A stretch of 64,000 bases of DNA, taken from the NCBI GenBank assembly GCA_964504195.1, contig CAZDDI010000018.1:1-64000 (forward strand), written 5' to 3'. Source of the DNA: CAZDDI01 sp964504195 (GTDB taxonomy: Bacteria; Chloroflexota; Anaerolineae; B4-G1; SLSP01). Positions 18,698-28,672 of the stretch are shown here, piece by piece (position 1 is the stretch's first letter; each line of letters begins with the position of its first letter). The position numbers were made by a program, and so were the translations under genes. The notes below the pieces were generated by a model. It had not been told where the DNA came from, made no database searches, and saw nothing but the letters and a program-made list of their open reading frames with translations.

Positions 18698-21600
18698 ATG
18701 AAGCACAACCAGCAACATAAACGCCCAACGATTGGTGTCTTAGCCGGCTGGCAATTCGCCTGGACCGAAACGCCACTTAGCTATCTCGCCCCTATCTTTC
18801 AGGGCGTCTGCCAGGCCGGGCGCGATTTGGGCTGCAATGTGTTGTTAGGCTGTGGCATGGGTGCGTGGACACATGAGCGTGACGCGCTGCGCCCCGCGTG
18901 GCCCCAGCCCACCGCCGAATCCGATTTTGTCCCCATTGGCCCTTGGAACACCGATGGCCTTATCGCCATTAACCCCCTCCATACTGAAGCGCGCGCGCGC
19001 TATCTACAGGAGTTGATGGCAGCCGGACATCCGGTGATCTTCATCGCCGCCGGAGAAGCTGGCCCGGCGGTACTGGCAGATAATCGCAGCGGCATTCACG
19101 CGGCGCTCCAGCATCTCGTAGCACACGGACACCGCCGCATTGCCTTTATTTCCGGTTCACCGGAAGACATGGAGGGCGATACCGGGGAACGCTTGCACGC
19201 CTACCACGAGGCCATCACCGCGCACGACCTCGTGGCCGACCCGCGCCTGATAGTTTGCGGACGGCACATCTACGCGGGCGGTTATACTGCCACGCGAGAG
19301 CTGCTGGCCTCTGGCGTACACTTCACCGCCATGCTCGCCAGCAATGATGAATCCGCGCTGGGCGCGATGCAAGCGCTCCGCGAGGCCGGGCGTCACATCT
19401 CCCAAGACGTGGCCCTCATCGGCTTCGATGATCGCCCCGAAAGCGCCGTCCAGCAGCCGCCGCTCAGCAGCGTGCGCGTCCCCCTGTCACAGATGGGCTA
19501 TCAAGCTGCCGAATCGCTCTTCCGCTATCTGACGGGCCAGACTGCAACCATCGAATCCCACCGCGTTCCCACGCAGCTGGCGGTTCGCGCATCATGCGGC
19601 TGTGGGGAAGATGCTACGCGCCTCCCCGAACGGCACGCCGTTCCAGCACAAATTCAGCAACAAACGAACAGTACGCCCGCCAATCCGGTGGAATTTCAGG
19701 CCGCGCTCGATGCGGCTTGGGAACAACAACGGCACGCGCTATTGGTAAACCAACGTTGGATGCTCAATCATCTGGGCACCTTGACCGCGCGCCTGCTCGC
19801 CGCTCTCGATGAAGCGCAAATCTATGCGGTGTTGGCCGAACACCTGCCCGCTATGGGCATCCATAGTGCATGGATTGCAGTGCTCGCCGCAGAAGGTGAC
19901 GATTCCGTGGCCTGGACAACACTGCGCGCGCTCACTGCGCCAGAAATGCCCCCGCGTCGCTTCCAGAGCCGCGCATTCCCTCCACCAGAATTACTGCCCA
20001 CAGCAGACCCTTTCAGCCTGGCGTTGTTTCCCCTGACCGGGCCAAGCGGGCAATTAGGCTATGTGATCTTCGATACGACACATCTGGAGCTCTACGGAGC
20101 CATCGCTCAACAGCTGGCAACCGCACTCCACAGCGCGCAACTCTACCGCGAGGCCACCGAAGGTCGCCGGTTGGCTGAAGAAGCCAATGCCCTCAAGAGC
20201 CGTTTCCTCTCAACGGTCAGCCACGAGCTGCGCACGCCACTCAATCTCATCGTAGGGCTGACGGGGATGCTCCTCCAGGAAAGCGACACCCCGCTTCCCA
20301 GGGCCTATCGCCAGGATGTGGAACACATCCACGCTAACGCGCAACTTCTCGGCGGGCTTATCGGCGACGTTCTCGATCTGGCGAGCAGCGATGCCGGACA
20401 ATTGCGCCTGATTTATGACCACGTTGATCTAAGTGAGACACTGCGCCTGATCGTGGAAACCGGGCGCAAGCTGGCCCACGAAAAAGGACTGGCATGGTAT
20501 GCCATACTACCGCCCTCTGGCCCGTGGGTGTGGGGAGATAAGACCCGCCTGCGTCAGGTCGTGCTCAATCTGATCAACAATGCTATCAAATTTACGGCAC
20601 AGGGGCAGGTCAGTCTGACGCTCGAATCCGGCCCCGATGCCGTCACGGTAACGGTGACTGACACGGGACTGGGAATTCCACCAAATGAGCAAAGCCTGAT
20701 CTTCGACGAATTCCGCCGTTCAGAACGGAGCATGGCGCAAGGCTACAGCGGCCTGGGGTTAGGATTAGCCATCTGTAAACGCCTGATCGCTATGCACAAT
20801 GGCGTTATTGGCGTGCAGTCCGCAGGCGAAGAAGGCGCTGGCGCGACTGTCTATTTCACCTTACCCACAGTTACGCCACCGGAGATTCCAGCGCGTACCC
20901 TACCGCAGCTTACCAGCGAGAGCATCCTGGTACTAACCCACCGCGCCGGGCATGGCGCACGCCTGCGCGAACACCTACAACAACGCGGCTTTGAAGTTCA
21001 TATCGCTTTTATGGATGAAATGCCCGACTGGCTCACCCAGCTAGCCAGCACGCCACCAGGAGCTATCGTGATTGATGTGAGCACGCTCCCGCAACAGGCC
21101 TGGCATGTGTTAAAATCCATCAAAGCGCATCCCCAAAACCAGCACCTACCCGTGCTATTTTGTTCACTCTCGGCGGATGGCGGTGCGGTGCTGGAATTCG
21201 ACTATCTCACCAAACCCATCGAGATCACCGAACTGACCCGTGCCATGGATCAGCAGTGGCTACTGCCCAGCACCGGGCACGCCTTTAAGACGATTTTGGT
21301 TGTGGATGATGATCCGGAGACATTAGAGATGCACGCGCGAATTGTGCAGACCCATTCATCGGCCCATCGCGTGCTACGAGCGCGGAATGGACTGGAGGCC
21401 TTAGGCGTTTTGCAACAAGAAACGGTAGACCTGGTGCTTCTGGATTTGATGATGCCCAAAATAGACGGTTTTGAGGTATTGAAGACGATGCGGGCAGAGG
21501 AGACCACCCGCCAAATCCCCGTCATTGTGTTGACCGGGCAGGTATTGACAGAAACAGACATGGCGCGGTTGAATCAGGGGGTAGCGACAGTATTGCGCAA

Positions 21601-21991
21601 GGGCATGTTCAGTCCAGAGGAAACGCTGCTCCACATCGGCAGCACGCTGGAACGACACCGCAAATTGAGCGCCGAAGCCCAACGCCTGGTGCGGCAGGCT
21701 ATGGCCTACATTCACGAACACTACGCCGAACCGCTCTCCCGCGCCGACATTGCCCGGCATGTCGCCCTCAGCGAGGATTATCTCACCTTTTGTTTCCGCA
21801 AGGAATTGCGCGTAACCCCCATCGTCTATCTCAACCGATTCCGCATCCACCAGGCCCAGCGACTGCTCACCGAAACCACCACGAGCATCGCCCAAATCGC
21901 AGCGCAAGTCGGCTTCTCCGATAGCAGCTACTTCAGCCGAGTTTTCCGGCGCGAAGTGGGGTTGTCACCCGAAGCCTACCGCCAACACTAA
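18698..21991 (+). CDS. Soluble hybrid sensor: LacI-like sensor, histidine kinase, receivers, AraC output
   Basis: A 1097-residue single-protein phosphorelay. Residues 8-300 are a LacI-type periplasmic-binding fold without the usual HTH (TIGVLAGW..., LASNDESALGAMQAL, VALIGFDDRPES). A GAF-like region (about 335-480), HisKA with H509 in VSHELRTPLN and HATPase_c (about 590-730, NLINNAIKF, DTGLGIP, GLGLGLAICKRL) follow. Then come a degenerate receiver (about 745-860), a normal receiver with D916 in LLDLMMP, and an AraC HTH pair (about 995-1097). No membrane segment exists, so it senses a cytoplasmic, probably sugar-like ligand and directly binds DNA. It differs from Bacteroidetes HTCS proteins, which are membrane-spanning. 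Confidence 0.92.
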   Translation: MKHNQQHKRPTIGVLAGWQFAWTETPLSYLAPIFQGVCQAGRDLGCNVLLGCGMGAWTHERDALRPAWPQPTAESDFVPIGPWNTDGLIAINPLHTEARARYLQELMAAGHPVIFIAAGEAGPAVLADNRSGIHAALQHLVAHGHRRIAFISGSPEDMEGDTGERLHAYHEAITAHDLVADPRLIVCGRHIYAGGYTATRELLASGVHFTAMLASNDESALGAMQALREAGRHISQDVALIGFDDRPESAVQQPPLSSVRVPLSQMGYQAAESLFRYLTGQTATIESHRVPTQLAVRASCGCGEDATRLPERHAVPAQIQQQTNSTPANPVEFQAALDAAWEQQRHALLVNQRWMLNHLGTLTARLLAALDEAQIYAVLAEHLPAMGIHSAWIAVLAAEGDDSVAWTTLRALTAPEMPPRRFQSRAFPPPELLPTADPFSLALFPLTGPSGQLGYVIFDTTHLELYGAIAQQLATALHSAQLYREATEGRRLAEEANALKSRFLSTVSHELRTPLNLIVGLTGMLLQESDTPLPRAYRQDVEHIHANAQLLGGLIGDVLDLASSDAGQLRLIYDHVDLSETLRLIVETGRKLAHEKGLAWYAILPPSGPWVWGDKTRLRQVVLNLINNAIKFTAQGQVSLTLESGPDAVTVTVTDTGLGIPPNEQSLIFDEFRRSERSMAQGYSGLGLGLAICKRLIAMHNGVIGVQSAGEEGAGATVYFTLPTVTPPEIPARTLPQLTSESILVLTHRAGHGARLREHLQQRGFEVHIAFMDEMPDWLTQLASTPPGAIVIDVSTLPQQAWHVLKSIKAHPQNQHLPVLFCSLSADGGAVLEFDYLTKPIEITELTRAMDQQWLLPSTGHAFKTILVVDDDPETLEMHARIVQTHSSAHRVLRARNGLEALGVLQQETVDLVLLDLMMPKIDGFEVLKTMRAEETTRQIPVIVLTGQVLTETDMARLNQGVATVLRKGMFSPEETLLHIGSTLERHRKLSAEAQRLVRQAMAYIHEHYAEPLSRADIARHVALSEDYLTFCFRKELRVTPIVYLNRFRIHQAQRLLTETTTSIAQIAAQVGFSDSSYFSRVFRREVGLSPEAYRQH

Positions 21992-22065
21992 GAACCTGGT
22001 ACTGAAAACCCAAAACGCAGGATAACAGCGCCATCTGTTGTCCGGCGTCATAGGTCAACGGCGTG

Positions 22066-22326
22066 TCAGACCGGCTGATCCGGCGCTGGTGGCGGCGGCG
22101 GTGGTGGTGACGATTCATCCGAAATGAGCCGTTTGAAGAAGTAAATCCACTCACCATCTTTTTGCGGATCCGGCTGTACGCTGACCAGTTGCCACCCATC
22201 ATTCTCCAGCCGACTGAACGCGGCGCGGGCGCTCAAATGCGCGTCACGCTTGTTCTCAAACACCCCAGCGGCACCTAGATAATCTATCCGGTTGCCCTGT
22301 AACCTACAATGTTGCCACTTCTGCAT
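22066..22326 (-). CDS. Small DUF4177-like protein with poly-proline tail
   Basis: An 86-residue protein. The central pattern AAFSRLENDGWQLVSVQPDP followed by a short strand WIYFFKRL resembles the DUF4177 fold (helix, GW.LVSV strand). The C-terminus is a run of prolines. A GTG at 22332 is possible, but AGGAG spacing favours the ATG at 22326. It lies 12 bp after the stop of the sensor kinase gene and is likely cotranscribed. The function is unknown. Confidence 0.65.
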   Translation of the reverse strand: MQKWQHCRLQGNRIDYLGAAGVFENKRDAHLSARAAFSRLENDGWQLVSVQPDPQKDGEWIYFFKRLISDESSPPPPPPPAPDQPV

Positions 22327-22338
22327 ATCCACACGCTC

Positions 22339-24624
22339 CTATTCTCTGTTTTCAAGCCTCGGCAGTTCAAACCAGAACGTACAGCCCTGCCCGCGCACGC
22401 TATCCACGCCCACATGCCCACCCAGCTTCTCCACGATGCGCCGCACGATAGATAATCCCAGGCCGTGGCCTTTCACCCGCGTCTGATCCAGCCGCTCAAA
22501 GGGTACAAACAGCCGCGCCTGCTCTTCGGGCAACAGCCCCTTGCCCTGATCGCGCACCCAATAGCGCACAAAACCGTTGGATTGCACCGTGGCCCCCAGC
22601 TCCACCACCGGCGCCTCGCCACCGTACTTGATGGCGTTGCTGATATAGTTTACCCAGACTTCCTCAATCCAGGCCGGATAGCCCATACAAGACGGCCACA
22701 CATCCGGCATCCGCAGTTCACCATCCGCCTGCGCAATAGATTCGAGCAGCCGGTTGAGCGCATCATTCACAATGCCCCCCATCTGCAAGGGGACCGCAAC
22801 CAGATCTTCCATCTTGCGCACACTCGCCAGCAACAACAGTTCATTGATGATAACATTGCTCTTATACGCATTCTGCTCAATGCGCTGCATGGCATGCAGC
22901 AGTTCATCGTGCGTCAACTCCGCAACGCGCATCTTGACAAGCCCCGCAAAGCCCACCAACACCGAAACTGGCCCTTTGAGGTCGTGTGCAACGGTGTGCG
23001 CAAACGCATCCAGTTCTGCATTCTGTGTCTCCAGCTCAACCGTATAGTCACGCAGTTGCTCGATAAGCGCGGCATTATCTAATGCGACCACTACCGAAAC
23101 GGCCAAGAGCTCCACTAAACTCAAATCTTCAGCGGTAAATTGTCCGTGGATTTTGTTGACCAGTTCCAGCACTCCGACCGTCTGCCCATGCAGTTGCAGC
23201 GGCACCGCCAGCAAATCCTTCGATTGATAGCCGATTTGCTTATCCACACCGGAGAAAAAGCGGGTGTCTTGCGCCGGGTTATTGCTGATGACGCCGTGCC
23301 CATGTTGTTGCACCCACCCCACTACCCCCACCCCAGGTGGTAAGTAGAAGTTGAGCAAACCATTATTCTCGCGTGCATCGCCGGGCGCATCGGAAGAAGC
23401 CCAACACGTCACCCCGCCTTCCGCATCGGCCAACCAGACCGAGACACTCTGCGCCCCGATGATTTTACTGGCCGTCTTCGAAAGCTCTTCGGCGATTTGT
23501 GAGCGATTCAAGGATGCAGCCAAACGCTGCCCCAGACGATTGAGCTGGGCCAGCGTTTCATTGTATTGTTGCAGTATCTCAGCATTCTGATCGCGCTCCA
23601 CCTGCGCCAGCTGAATGATAACCAACATCCGGTTAATGGCGTTCGCCAGACTGGCGAGTTCATCATCACCCTTCAAGAAGATCCGCCCGGAAAGGTCTAC
23701 ATCATCACCGATGCGCTCCACGGCGCGGCTCAAATAGCTCAACCGGCCCAGAATTGGCTTCTCAAGTAGCCACAACATCACAGCCCCTAAAAGCAACCCC
23801 ACAAATAGTGATGAAAAAAGCAAGTAAGAGACACTGCGCTGCCCTTGCCGGTAAATGTCGCGTGAGAGCTCCACCTGCACGACCAGTGCTGGCTGCTCAT
23901 GCAAGTCATACAACAAGCCGTAGCCACGCACCGTTTGGGAATCGAGTGGTTGCACCACAATAGGGGTCTCAGAGGAAAAATCTACTGGGGAGTCGTCATA
24001 ACGCAACAGCGCGAAGGGAATCAGGGCTGTTTCATTCAATGTTGTCAACCGCGACGCATCAAGCATACGTCCCATAAGCAGCACGCCCCGATTAGGCCCT
24101 GCACCCAAACTGGTGCGGATGGGGGCCGCACTGATCAGAAGCGGGCCTTCGGGTAAGAGCAATAAACCAGTGATGGCTTCACCCTCTAACACCTGCTGAA
24201 ACAAGGGGGTATTGCCAGTGATTTGCGCTTGCAATGAAGCTGGCACGTCGCGGAGTTGCGCGCTTACCGCGTCAAACGCATACGCATATACGGAACTGCC
24301 CTGCGCATCCAGATAGAGAATGACATCCAAATGGTAAAGGGAGAATGTGTCCGCTTCCAGATTAGCAACTATGTACTCCGGATTGCGGTCAACGATGAAT
24401 TGATAAGTGTCATCCCAGCTTGCCCAATCGCGCACCAGGGTTTGTAATGGTAATTGCTCCGGCAAGAAGGCATTCTGCACTTGCGCGACAGCTTGCGCCA
24501 CCTGTTGGGCTTCGAGATCCGCAAACCCACGCAAAATAATGGCCCGTGAGAAAGCATAGAGCACCAACGTCAGCGTAATAATCAGTAGTCCCACGCTAAG
24601 CAGCGTTTTACGGCGTAGTGTCAT
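22339..24624 (-). CDS. CHASE4-HAMP-GAF sensor histidine kinase
   Basis: Membrane sensor kinase of 761 residues. TM1 (about 8-28) and a CHASE4 extracytoplasmic domain (about 40-250, with the typical DWASWDDTYQF motif) are followed by TM2 (about 265-290), HAMP (about 290-345) and a GAF domain (about 375-535). A coiled linker leads to HisKA with TVAHDLKGPVSVLVG (about 555-570) and HATPase_c ending DQGKGLLPEEQARLF, GHGLGLSIVRRIV. I moved the start to the ATG at 24624 because GGAG lies 7 nt upstream and the membrane segment follows immediately. No partner response regulator is adjacent. Confidence 0.9.
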   Translation of the reverse strand: MTLRRKTLLSVGLLIITLTLVLYAFSRAIILRGFADLEAQQVAQAVAQVQNAFLPEQLPLQTLVRDWASWDDTYQFIVDRNPEYIVANLEADTFSLYHLDVILYLDAQGSSVYAYAFDAVSAQLRDVPASLQAQITGNTPLFQQVLEGEAITGLLLLPEGPLLISAAPIRTSLGAGPNRGVLLMGRMLDASRLTTLNETALIPFALLRYDDSPVDFSSETPIVVQPLDSQTVRGYGLLYDLHEQPALVVQVELSRDIYRQGQRSVSYLLFSSLFVGLLLGAVMLWLLEKPILGRLSYLSRAVERIGDDVDLSGRIFLKGDDELASLANAINRMLVIIQLAQVERDQNAEILQQYNETLAQLNRLGQRLAASLNRSQIAEELSKTASKIIGAQSVSVWLADAEGGVTCWASSDAPGDARENNGLLNFYLPPGVGVVGWVQQHGHGVISNNPAQDTRFFSGVDKQIGYQSKDLLAVPLQLHGQTVGVLELVNKIHGQFTAEDLSLVELLAVSVVVALDNAALIEQLRDYTVELETQNAELDAFAHTVAHDLKGPVSVLVGFAGLVKMRVAELTHDELLHAMQRIEQNAYKSNVIINELLLLASVRKMEDLVAVPLQMGGIVNDALNRLLESIAQADGELRMPDVWPSCMGYPAWIEEVWVNYISNAIKYGGEAPVVELGATVQSNGFVRYWVRDQGKGLLPEEQARLFVPFERLDQTRVKGHGLGLSIVRRIVEKLGGHVGVDSVRGQGCTFWFELPRLENRE

Positions 24625-24727
24625 GGCAGCTCCAGAGCGAAAAGGCGAGTCGGCGAAAAAGCGATAGATGAGAAATCTGATCACGCTTCACGTTTTACGT
24701 TTTGCTCATTGTATACCAGATTCTAAT

Positions 24728-26326
24728 TTAGGCTATTGCCAACAGGCCCAGTAGCCCGGCGAAAATGCAGTAGTACACCATCGGCGGGAGGGTGAGGCGG
24801 ATGATGCGCCCTTCTTCGCCCAGCAAACCCACGACCGAGGCGGCAGCGACGACGTTGAGGACGCAGATCATGTTGCCGGCGTTGGCACCCAGCATTTGCA
24901 AGGCCAGCACCACCGGCACGGCGAGGGCCGTTTGCACGGCCACGCTATGTTGAAACAGAGTGAACATGAGATTGCTGAAGGTGGCGCTGCCGGAGATAAA
25001 CGATCCCAGTGCACCGACAAACGGCGCGGCGAGCGGCCATCCGCGCCCTAACGCGCCCGCTGCCAGTGCAGCCAGCTCCAGCGGCATACTCTCCAGCCCG
25101 GCAGCGTTGATGCCAGAGTGGATGAAGATGCGCACCAGTGGCACGGCAGCCCCCAGAGTGATGGCTGCTCCGCTCACACGCTTGAGCGAGAGCTGGAACG
25201 CGGCCCTGGCTTGCGCGCGCGTCATACTATGTAGCACGAGCGTTGCCAGTGCGGTGAATGCAAAAACCGTGCCGGGCAGGTACAGCGGGGTCAGCGTCGC
25301 GCTGATGGAAGTACCCAGAATGGCCGTCCAGGAGACTTGCGCGCCCTGCATCCACCCCTTGAACGGTAGGAAATCGAGCCGGGTAAGGGTGAGCAGGAGC
25401 GCGGCCAGACCGTAGGGTGCCCAGGCGCGCGCTAATGTCATGGATGATGCGCCAGTGGACGCGACGGGTGCTTCCCCGCTCCCCGGCGCGAAGTCCCAGG
25501 GCGTTTTAGGGGTCAGAAAGCCTTGTCGCGCCGCCATCATCCCAATCGCCAGGCCCAACAACCCACCCAACAGCGAGGGGAACTCCGGCCCTAAGAAGGT
25601 GGCGACCAGCCATGCGGGGACGGTGAAGGCCAACCCCGCAAAGAGCGCAAATTGCCATGCGCCTAGCCCCTCACGCCAGCTGCGCCGCTCGCCAAAGAAG
25701 CGCGTGAGCAACACACACAGCACCAGCGGCAGGCTCGTCCCGATCAGCAGATCAAAACGGGTGGCTTGCGCAGTCACGGCGCGGATGAGGGCCGGTGTGC
25801 CGGCATCGCCCAGCCCTTGTGCGACACCGATCAGCGCGGGGGTGCCCACTGCGCCGAAGGAGACGGGGCTGCTGTTGGCGACGAGCGCGAGTGCGGCGGC
25901 AGCCAGCGGGGGAAAGCCCAGCGCCACGAGCAGCGGCGCGCAGAGGGCCGCCGGGGTGCCGAAGCCCGCAGCGCCTTCGATGAATGCGCCGAACAGCCAG
26001 GCAATAAGGATGAGCTGCACGCGCCGGTCGGGGGTGACGCGCACAAACCCGTCGCGGATGGCATCAAGCGCGCCGCTCTCGCGCAGGGTGTTGAGCAGCA
26101 AGAGCGCGCCGAAGACGATCCAGAGGATGGAGAGGGCGATGAACAGCCCTTCGAGGGTGGCGGCGGCCACTTGTAGCATGGGGACGCGCCAGACGAGCAA
26201 CGCCACGAGCGCGGTGAGCGCGAGGCTGGCGGGCATGGCTTTGAGCGCGGGCCAGCGCAGGATGACGAGGAAGAGGAAGACGGCGAGGATGGGCGTTAGC
26301 GCAGCGAGCGCCGTCCAGAACGTCAT
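24728..26326 (-). CDS. lctP: L-lactate permease (LctP family)
   Basis: Lactate:H+ symporter of the inner membrane, 532 residues (family about 530-570), with about 12-14 hydrophobic segments. Family motifs are clear: FGAFIEGAAGFGTPAALCAP (about 107-126) and NSSPVSFGAVGTPALIGV (about 146-163). The open frame continues upstream to 26803 but that part is an antisense-like shadow; the ATG at 26326 overlaps the upstream stop as ATGA, giving coupled translation with the nucleotidyltransferase. Glycolate and D-lactate are also substrates in this family. Confidence 0.92.
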   Translation of the reverse strand: MTFWTALAALTPILAVFLFLVILRWPALKAMPASLALTALVALLVWRVPMLQVAAATLEGLFIALSILWIVFGALLLLNTLRESGALDAIRDGFVRVTPDRRVQLILIAWLFGAFIEGAAGFGTPAALCAPLLVALGFPPLAAAALALVANSSPVSFGAVGTPALIGVAQGLGDAGTPALIRAVTAQATRFDLLIGTSLPLVLCVLLTRFFGERRSWREGLGAWQFALFAGLAFTVPAWLVATFLGPEFPSLLGGLLGLAIGMMAARQGFLTPKTPWDFAPGSGEAPVASTGASSMTLARAWAPYGLAALLLTLTRLDFLPFKGWMQGAQVSWTAILGTSISATLTPLYLPGTVFAFTALATLVLHSMTRAQARAAFQLSLKRVSGAAITLGAAVPLVRIFIHSGINAAGLESMPLELAALAAGALGRGWPLAAPFVGALGSFISGSATFSNLMFTLFQHSVAVQTALAVPVVLALQMLGANAGNMICVLNVVAAASVVGLLGEEGRIIRLTLPPMVYYCIFAGLLGLLAIA

Positions 26327-27141
26327 GGGAGCAGGCCCTCCGCGCGGAGTAGGGCGTCCAACCCATCGAGCAGGGCATGGACGGCAGGAAGCACGCCGCT
26401 GCCATCGCCGCCGGCGGCGGTGAGCAGCGCCTCGACGTGGGCAACCATCGCCTCCGGCTGCGCGGGGCAGTGCTGCTGCGCCAGTGCAAGCAGGCGTTTC
26501 TCGCCGGGGTGCGGCAGGCGGTTGATGGCGAAGAGGATGTCGAAGTAGCTGGCGAGCAGCGCGGCGCTGCGGTGGTTGAGGCTGACCCGATCCTGACGGG
26601 CGGCGGCGGAGGTGATCTGGTAGAGGTACGAGGAGTGCGTCTCCCGCAGGATGGGATGGTTCTTGGCGACAACGGCCCCGCGCAGCGGTTCGGGATAGGG
26701 CTGCCGGGCGTGCGCCTGAAGCGCAGTGAACCAGCCGTCGCGGTCGAAGAGGATGCGGGAGACTAGCACGTTGTGCCAGAAGCAGGTAGAGTAGCCCACC
26801 CACGCCTCATGGCGCTCCAGGATGCGCGCCAGCTGCTCCTCGATCCAGCCGCAGGTGCGGTACATAATGTCCACATGCAGGCCGGTGGCGCGGTCGAGCC
26901 ACTCGTCACCCGGCTCCCAGTAGCGATTGTCGAGCTCGGGGCGTTCGGCAAGCGCGGCGGCGATCGCTTGCCGCGCCGGGAGCGGCGTCTCCTGCATGCC
27001 GTAGACGTAGAGGTCAATGTCGGATGCGGCGTCGGTGTTGCGCGCGGTCTGCGAACCGGCGACGACTACCGCGCGCACCTCTGGCACGGCGGCAAAGGCT
27101 TGGGTGAGGGCTTCTAAGGCTTGTTCAGTTATATCGGACAT
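26323..27141 (-). CDS. Nucleotidyltransferase-fold protein with DUF4037-like C-terminus
   Basis: A 272-residue protein whose first 110 residues form a pol-beta-type nucleotidyltransferase: VVVAGSQTARNTDAASDIDLYV contains the G-S and D-x-D metal site, and a third acidic residue follows in LHVDIMY. The C-terminal half is helical and resembles DUF4037. Substrate and target are unknown; relatives include antibiotic adenylyltransferases and toxin-antitoxin enzymes, but the linkage to a lactate permease is not a known pair. AAAGGGG precedes the ATG at 27141. Confidence 0.82.
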   Translation of the reverse strand: MSDITEQALEALTQAFAAVPEVRAVVVAGSQTARNTDAASDIDLYVYGMQETPLPARQAIAAALAERPELDNRYWEPGDEWLDRATGLHVDIMYRTCGWIEEQLARILERHEAWVGYSTCFWHNVLVSRILFDRDGWFTALQAHARQPYPEPLRGAVVAKNHPILRETHSSYLYQITSAAARQDRVSLNHRSAALLASYFDILFAINRLPHPGEKRLLALAQQHCPAQPEAMVAHVEALLTAAGGDGSGVLPAVHALLDGLDALLRAEGLLP

Positions 27142-27550
27142 GGAGATACCCCTTTCTCATTGGATGTAGTCGCTCTTTAGGTACATTCAATGTAGTTCTG
27201 CTGAGATCAGAGATTGGTAAACTCACAACACTGATACATTCTGACCCTTATGTTAAATTATTGTAGTGGTCAAAAGATAATAACACGGAGATTTACCGAG
27301 AAATCACAGAGAAACACGAAGAAAAACCTCGGTGTAACTCTGAGTCACTAATCCATGACCAAAACACTTATGTTAAATTATAGTCTGATTTTCGCTAAAA
27401 AACCAGCGCGGGCATAGGATGAATTATTCGGAACTTGCGTGAGATCATTCCCGCTTTCGTGGAAATCCTATACACCTACCCGCAACTACAAACACAAACC
27501 GGAGCGCAATGCTCCGGTTTGTGACATCAAAACACGTGCTTGAACAGGAT
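27142..27550. other. 409-bp intergenic region with a direct repeat
   Basis: AT-rich gap holding a perfect 15-bp direct repeat (CTTATGTTAAATTAT at 27247-27261 and 27367-27381, 120 bp apart) around a low-complexity purine-rich stretch. It presumably contains the promoter of the nucleotidyltransferase/lactate permease operon. No protein gene is supported. Confidence 0.5.
27493..27523 (-). terminator. Terminator of the signalling cluster
   Basis: A 13-bp perfect stem (27493-27505 with 27511-27523, loop of 5) is followed on the minus strand by TTTGTAG. It lies 28 bp past the stop of the REC-roadblock gene. Confidence 0.75.
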
Positions 27551-28606
27551 TTACTCCCCCCACAGCTTTTTGAACTGCTCATCCAGTGAGTCGAGCAGGC
27601 CCGGATCGAGCAACCCACTGGTAATCATCTGATCCAAAGAGAACAGCTCCTGGTTTGCCGGCTCCGGTTCTGGTTCGGGCGCGGGTGAGGGCGGGGTAGC
27701 TTGTGGCGGCGCGTTTAGCGTTGCAGCGACGCACGGCTCAGACGGGGCAGGCACGGGCGCCGGAACGGGTGGTAAGGCTGGCGCATCCGGGCGCGGCGGA
27801 GACGCCGCCGCCGCGCGTTTCAAGATGCCCTGCGCGTCTTCCAGGACTTGCCGGGCATAGTACATTACCACACCCAATTTGATCTCCTGGCTGAAGATGA
27901 TGAGCAGGAACACACCGGGGATGATTTGCGCCGAGTAGACATTGTAGGTCTTGCCTTCGTGGTAGTTCAGCTTGAAGGCGTCGCTTTCACCGATGAGGGA
28001 GGCGATTCCGACAGTGGCGGCGAAATCGCCCGCCACCAGCGCTGCCAACGCGCCCACATTGATCTCTTGCAGCGCGCCTTTGCTGGCGATGACTGAGCCG
28101 TTACCCTCGACCAGCAGCACACAGCGGGCGCTGATTTCGGCGCGCAGCTCGGCCAGCAGTTGGTCAAGCCGTTCCAGGTCGCTCACGGGCACCTGGACGC
28201 CCAATTCCGCCGTGGCACCCGGTGGCAAGCTGCGCCGGTAGCGTGCCACTTCGCGCTCGACTATCGAGAGCAACTCCTCCGGCTGATAGGGTTTGGCGAG
28301 GAAGTCATTGACGCCGTGGCGAAGCGCCTGTACCACCGTTTCCATCGAGCCGTGCCCGGTCAACATCAGCACCGGCAGCTGCGAGCCGCGCTGCTTGAGC
28401 TCTTGCAGCAGCTCGAAGCCGTCCATGCCGGGCATCTGCAAATCGGTAATCACCAGCTCGAAGCGCTGTTGGCGCAACGTATCCAACGCCTGCTGGGCGC
28501 TGGCGGCCTCCGTCACCGCATACCCGGCGCGGCTCAGGATGCGCTGGACCCCAATCCGCATGAGGTCTTCATCATCTACCACTAAAATGCGCGCCTGCTC
28601 TATCAT
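27551..28606 (-). CDS. Response regulator with roadblock/LC7 output domain
   Basis: A 351-residue fusion. Receiver residues 5-125 include DDED near 12-15, the phospho-acceptor Asp in VITDLQMPGMDG, Thr in LMLTGHG and Lys in LAKPYQ. A roadblock/LC7 domain follows (about 145-265, LERLDQLLAELRAEI... VLLVEGNGSVIASKG). The tail is Pro/Ala/Glu-rich, ending in a short acidic helix. Roadblock domains bind or regulate small Ras-like GTPases such as MglA, so phosphorylation by the upstream kinase could gate the GTPase encoded in the same cluster. AGGAG precedes the ATG by 3-4 nt. It is the distal gene of the minus-strand cluster. Confidence 0.9.
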   Translation of the reverse strand: MIEQARILVVDDEDLMRIGVQRILSRAGYAVTEAASAQQALDTLRQQRFELVITDLQMPGMDGFELLQELKQRGSQLPVLMLTGHGSMETVVQALRHGVNDFLAKPYQPEELLSIVEREVARYRRSLPPGATAELGVQVPVSDLERLDQLLAELRAEISARCVLLVEGNGSVIASKGALQEINVGALAALVAGDFAATVGIASLIGESDAFKLNYHEGKTYNVYSAQIIPGVFLLIIFSQEIKLGVVMYYARQVLEDAQGILKRAAAASPPRPDAPALPPVPAPVPAPSEPCVAATLNAPPQATPPSPAPEPEPEPANQELFSLDQMITSGLLDPGLLDSLDEQFKKLWGE

Positions 28607-28625
28607 AATCTCCTACTTGTATCTC

Positions 28626-28659
28626 AGACCTGCCAGGTTTCGGAAAACCTGTCAGGTCT
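28626..28659. repeat. Dispersed palindrome AGACCTGCCAGGTTT
   Basis: Inverted arms 28626-28640 and 28645-28659 (one mismatch, loop of 4) lie between two genes of the signalling cluster. This is the same sequence family as the elements near 34067 and 42081. It could form an mRNA hairpin that separates or protects the distal gene. Confidence 0.8.
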
Positions 28660-28672
28660 CACTCAACGATAT

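Noticed and set aside
25440..26423. 327-codon open frame antisense to the lactate permease gene
   Set aside because: Composition is Ala/Arg/Ser/Pro-rich without motifs, and the opposite strand encodes a well conserved permease.
27247..27381. Direct repeat as insertion footprint or CRISPR-like unit
   Set aside because: Only two 15-bp copies 120 bp apart, with no cas genes, no further repeats and no transposase.
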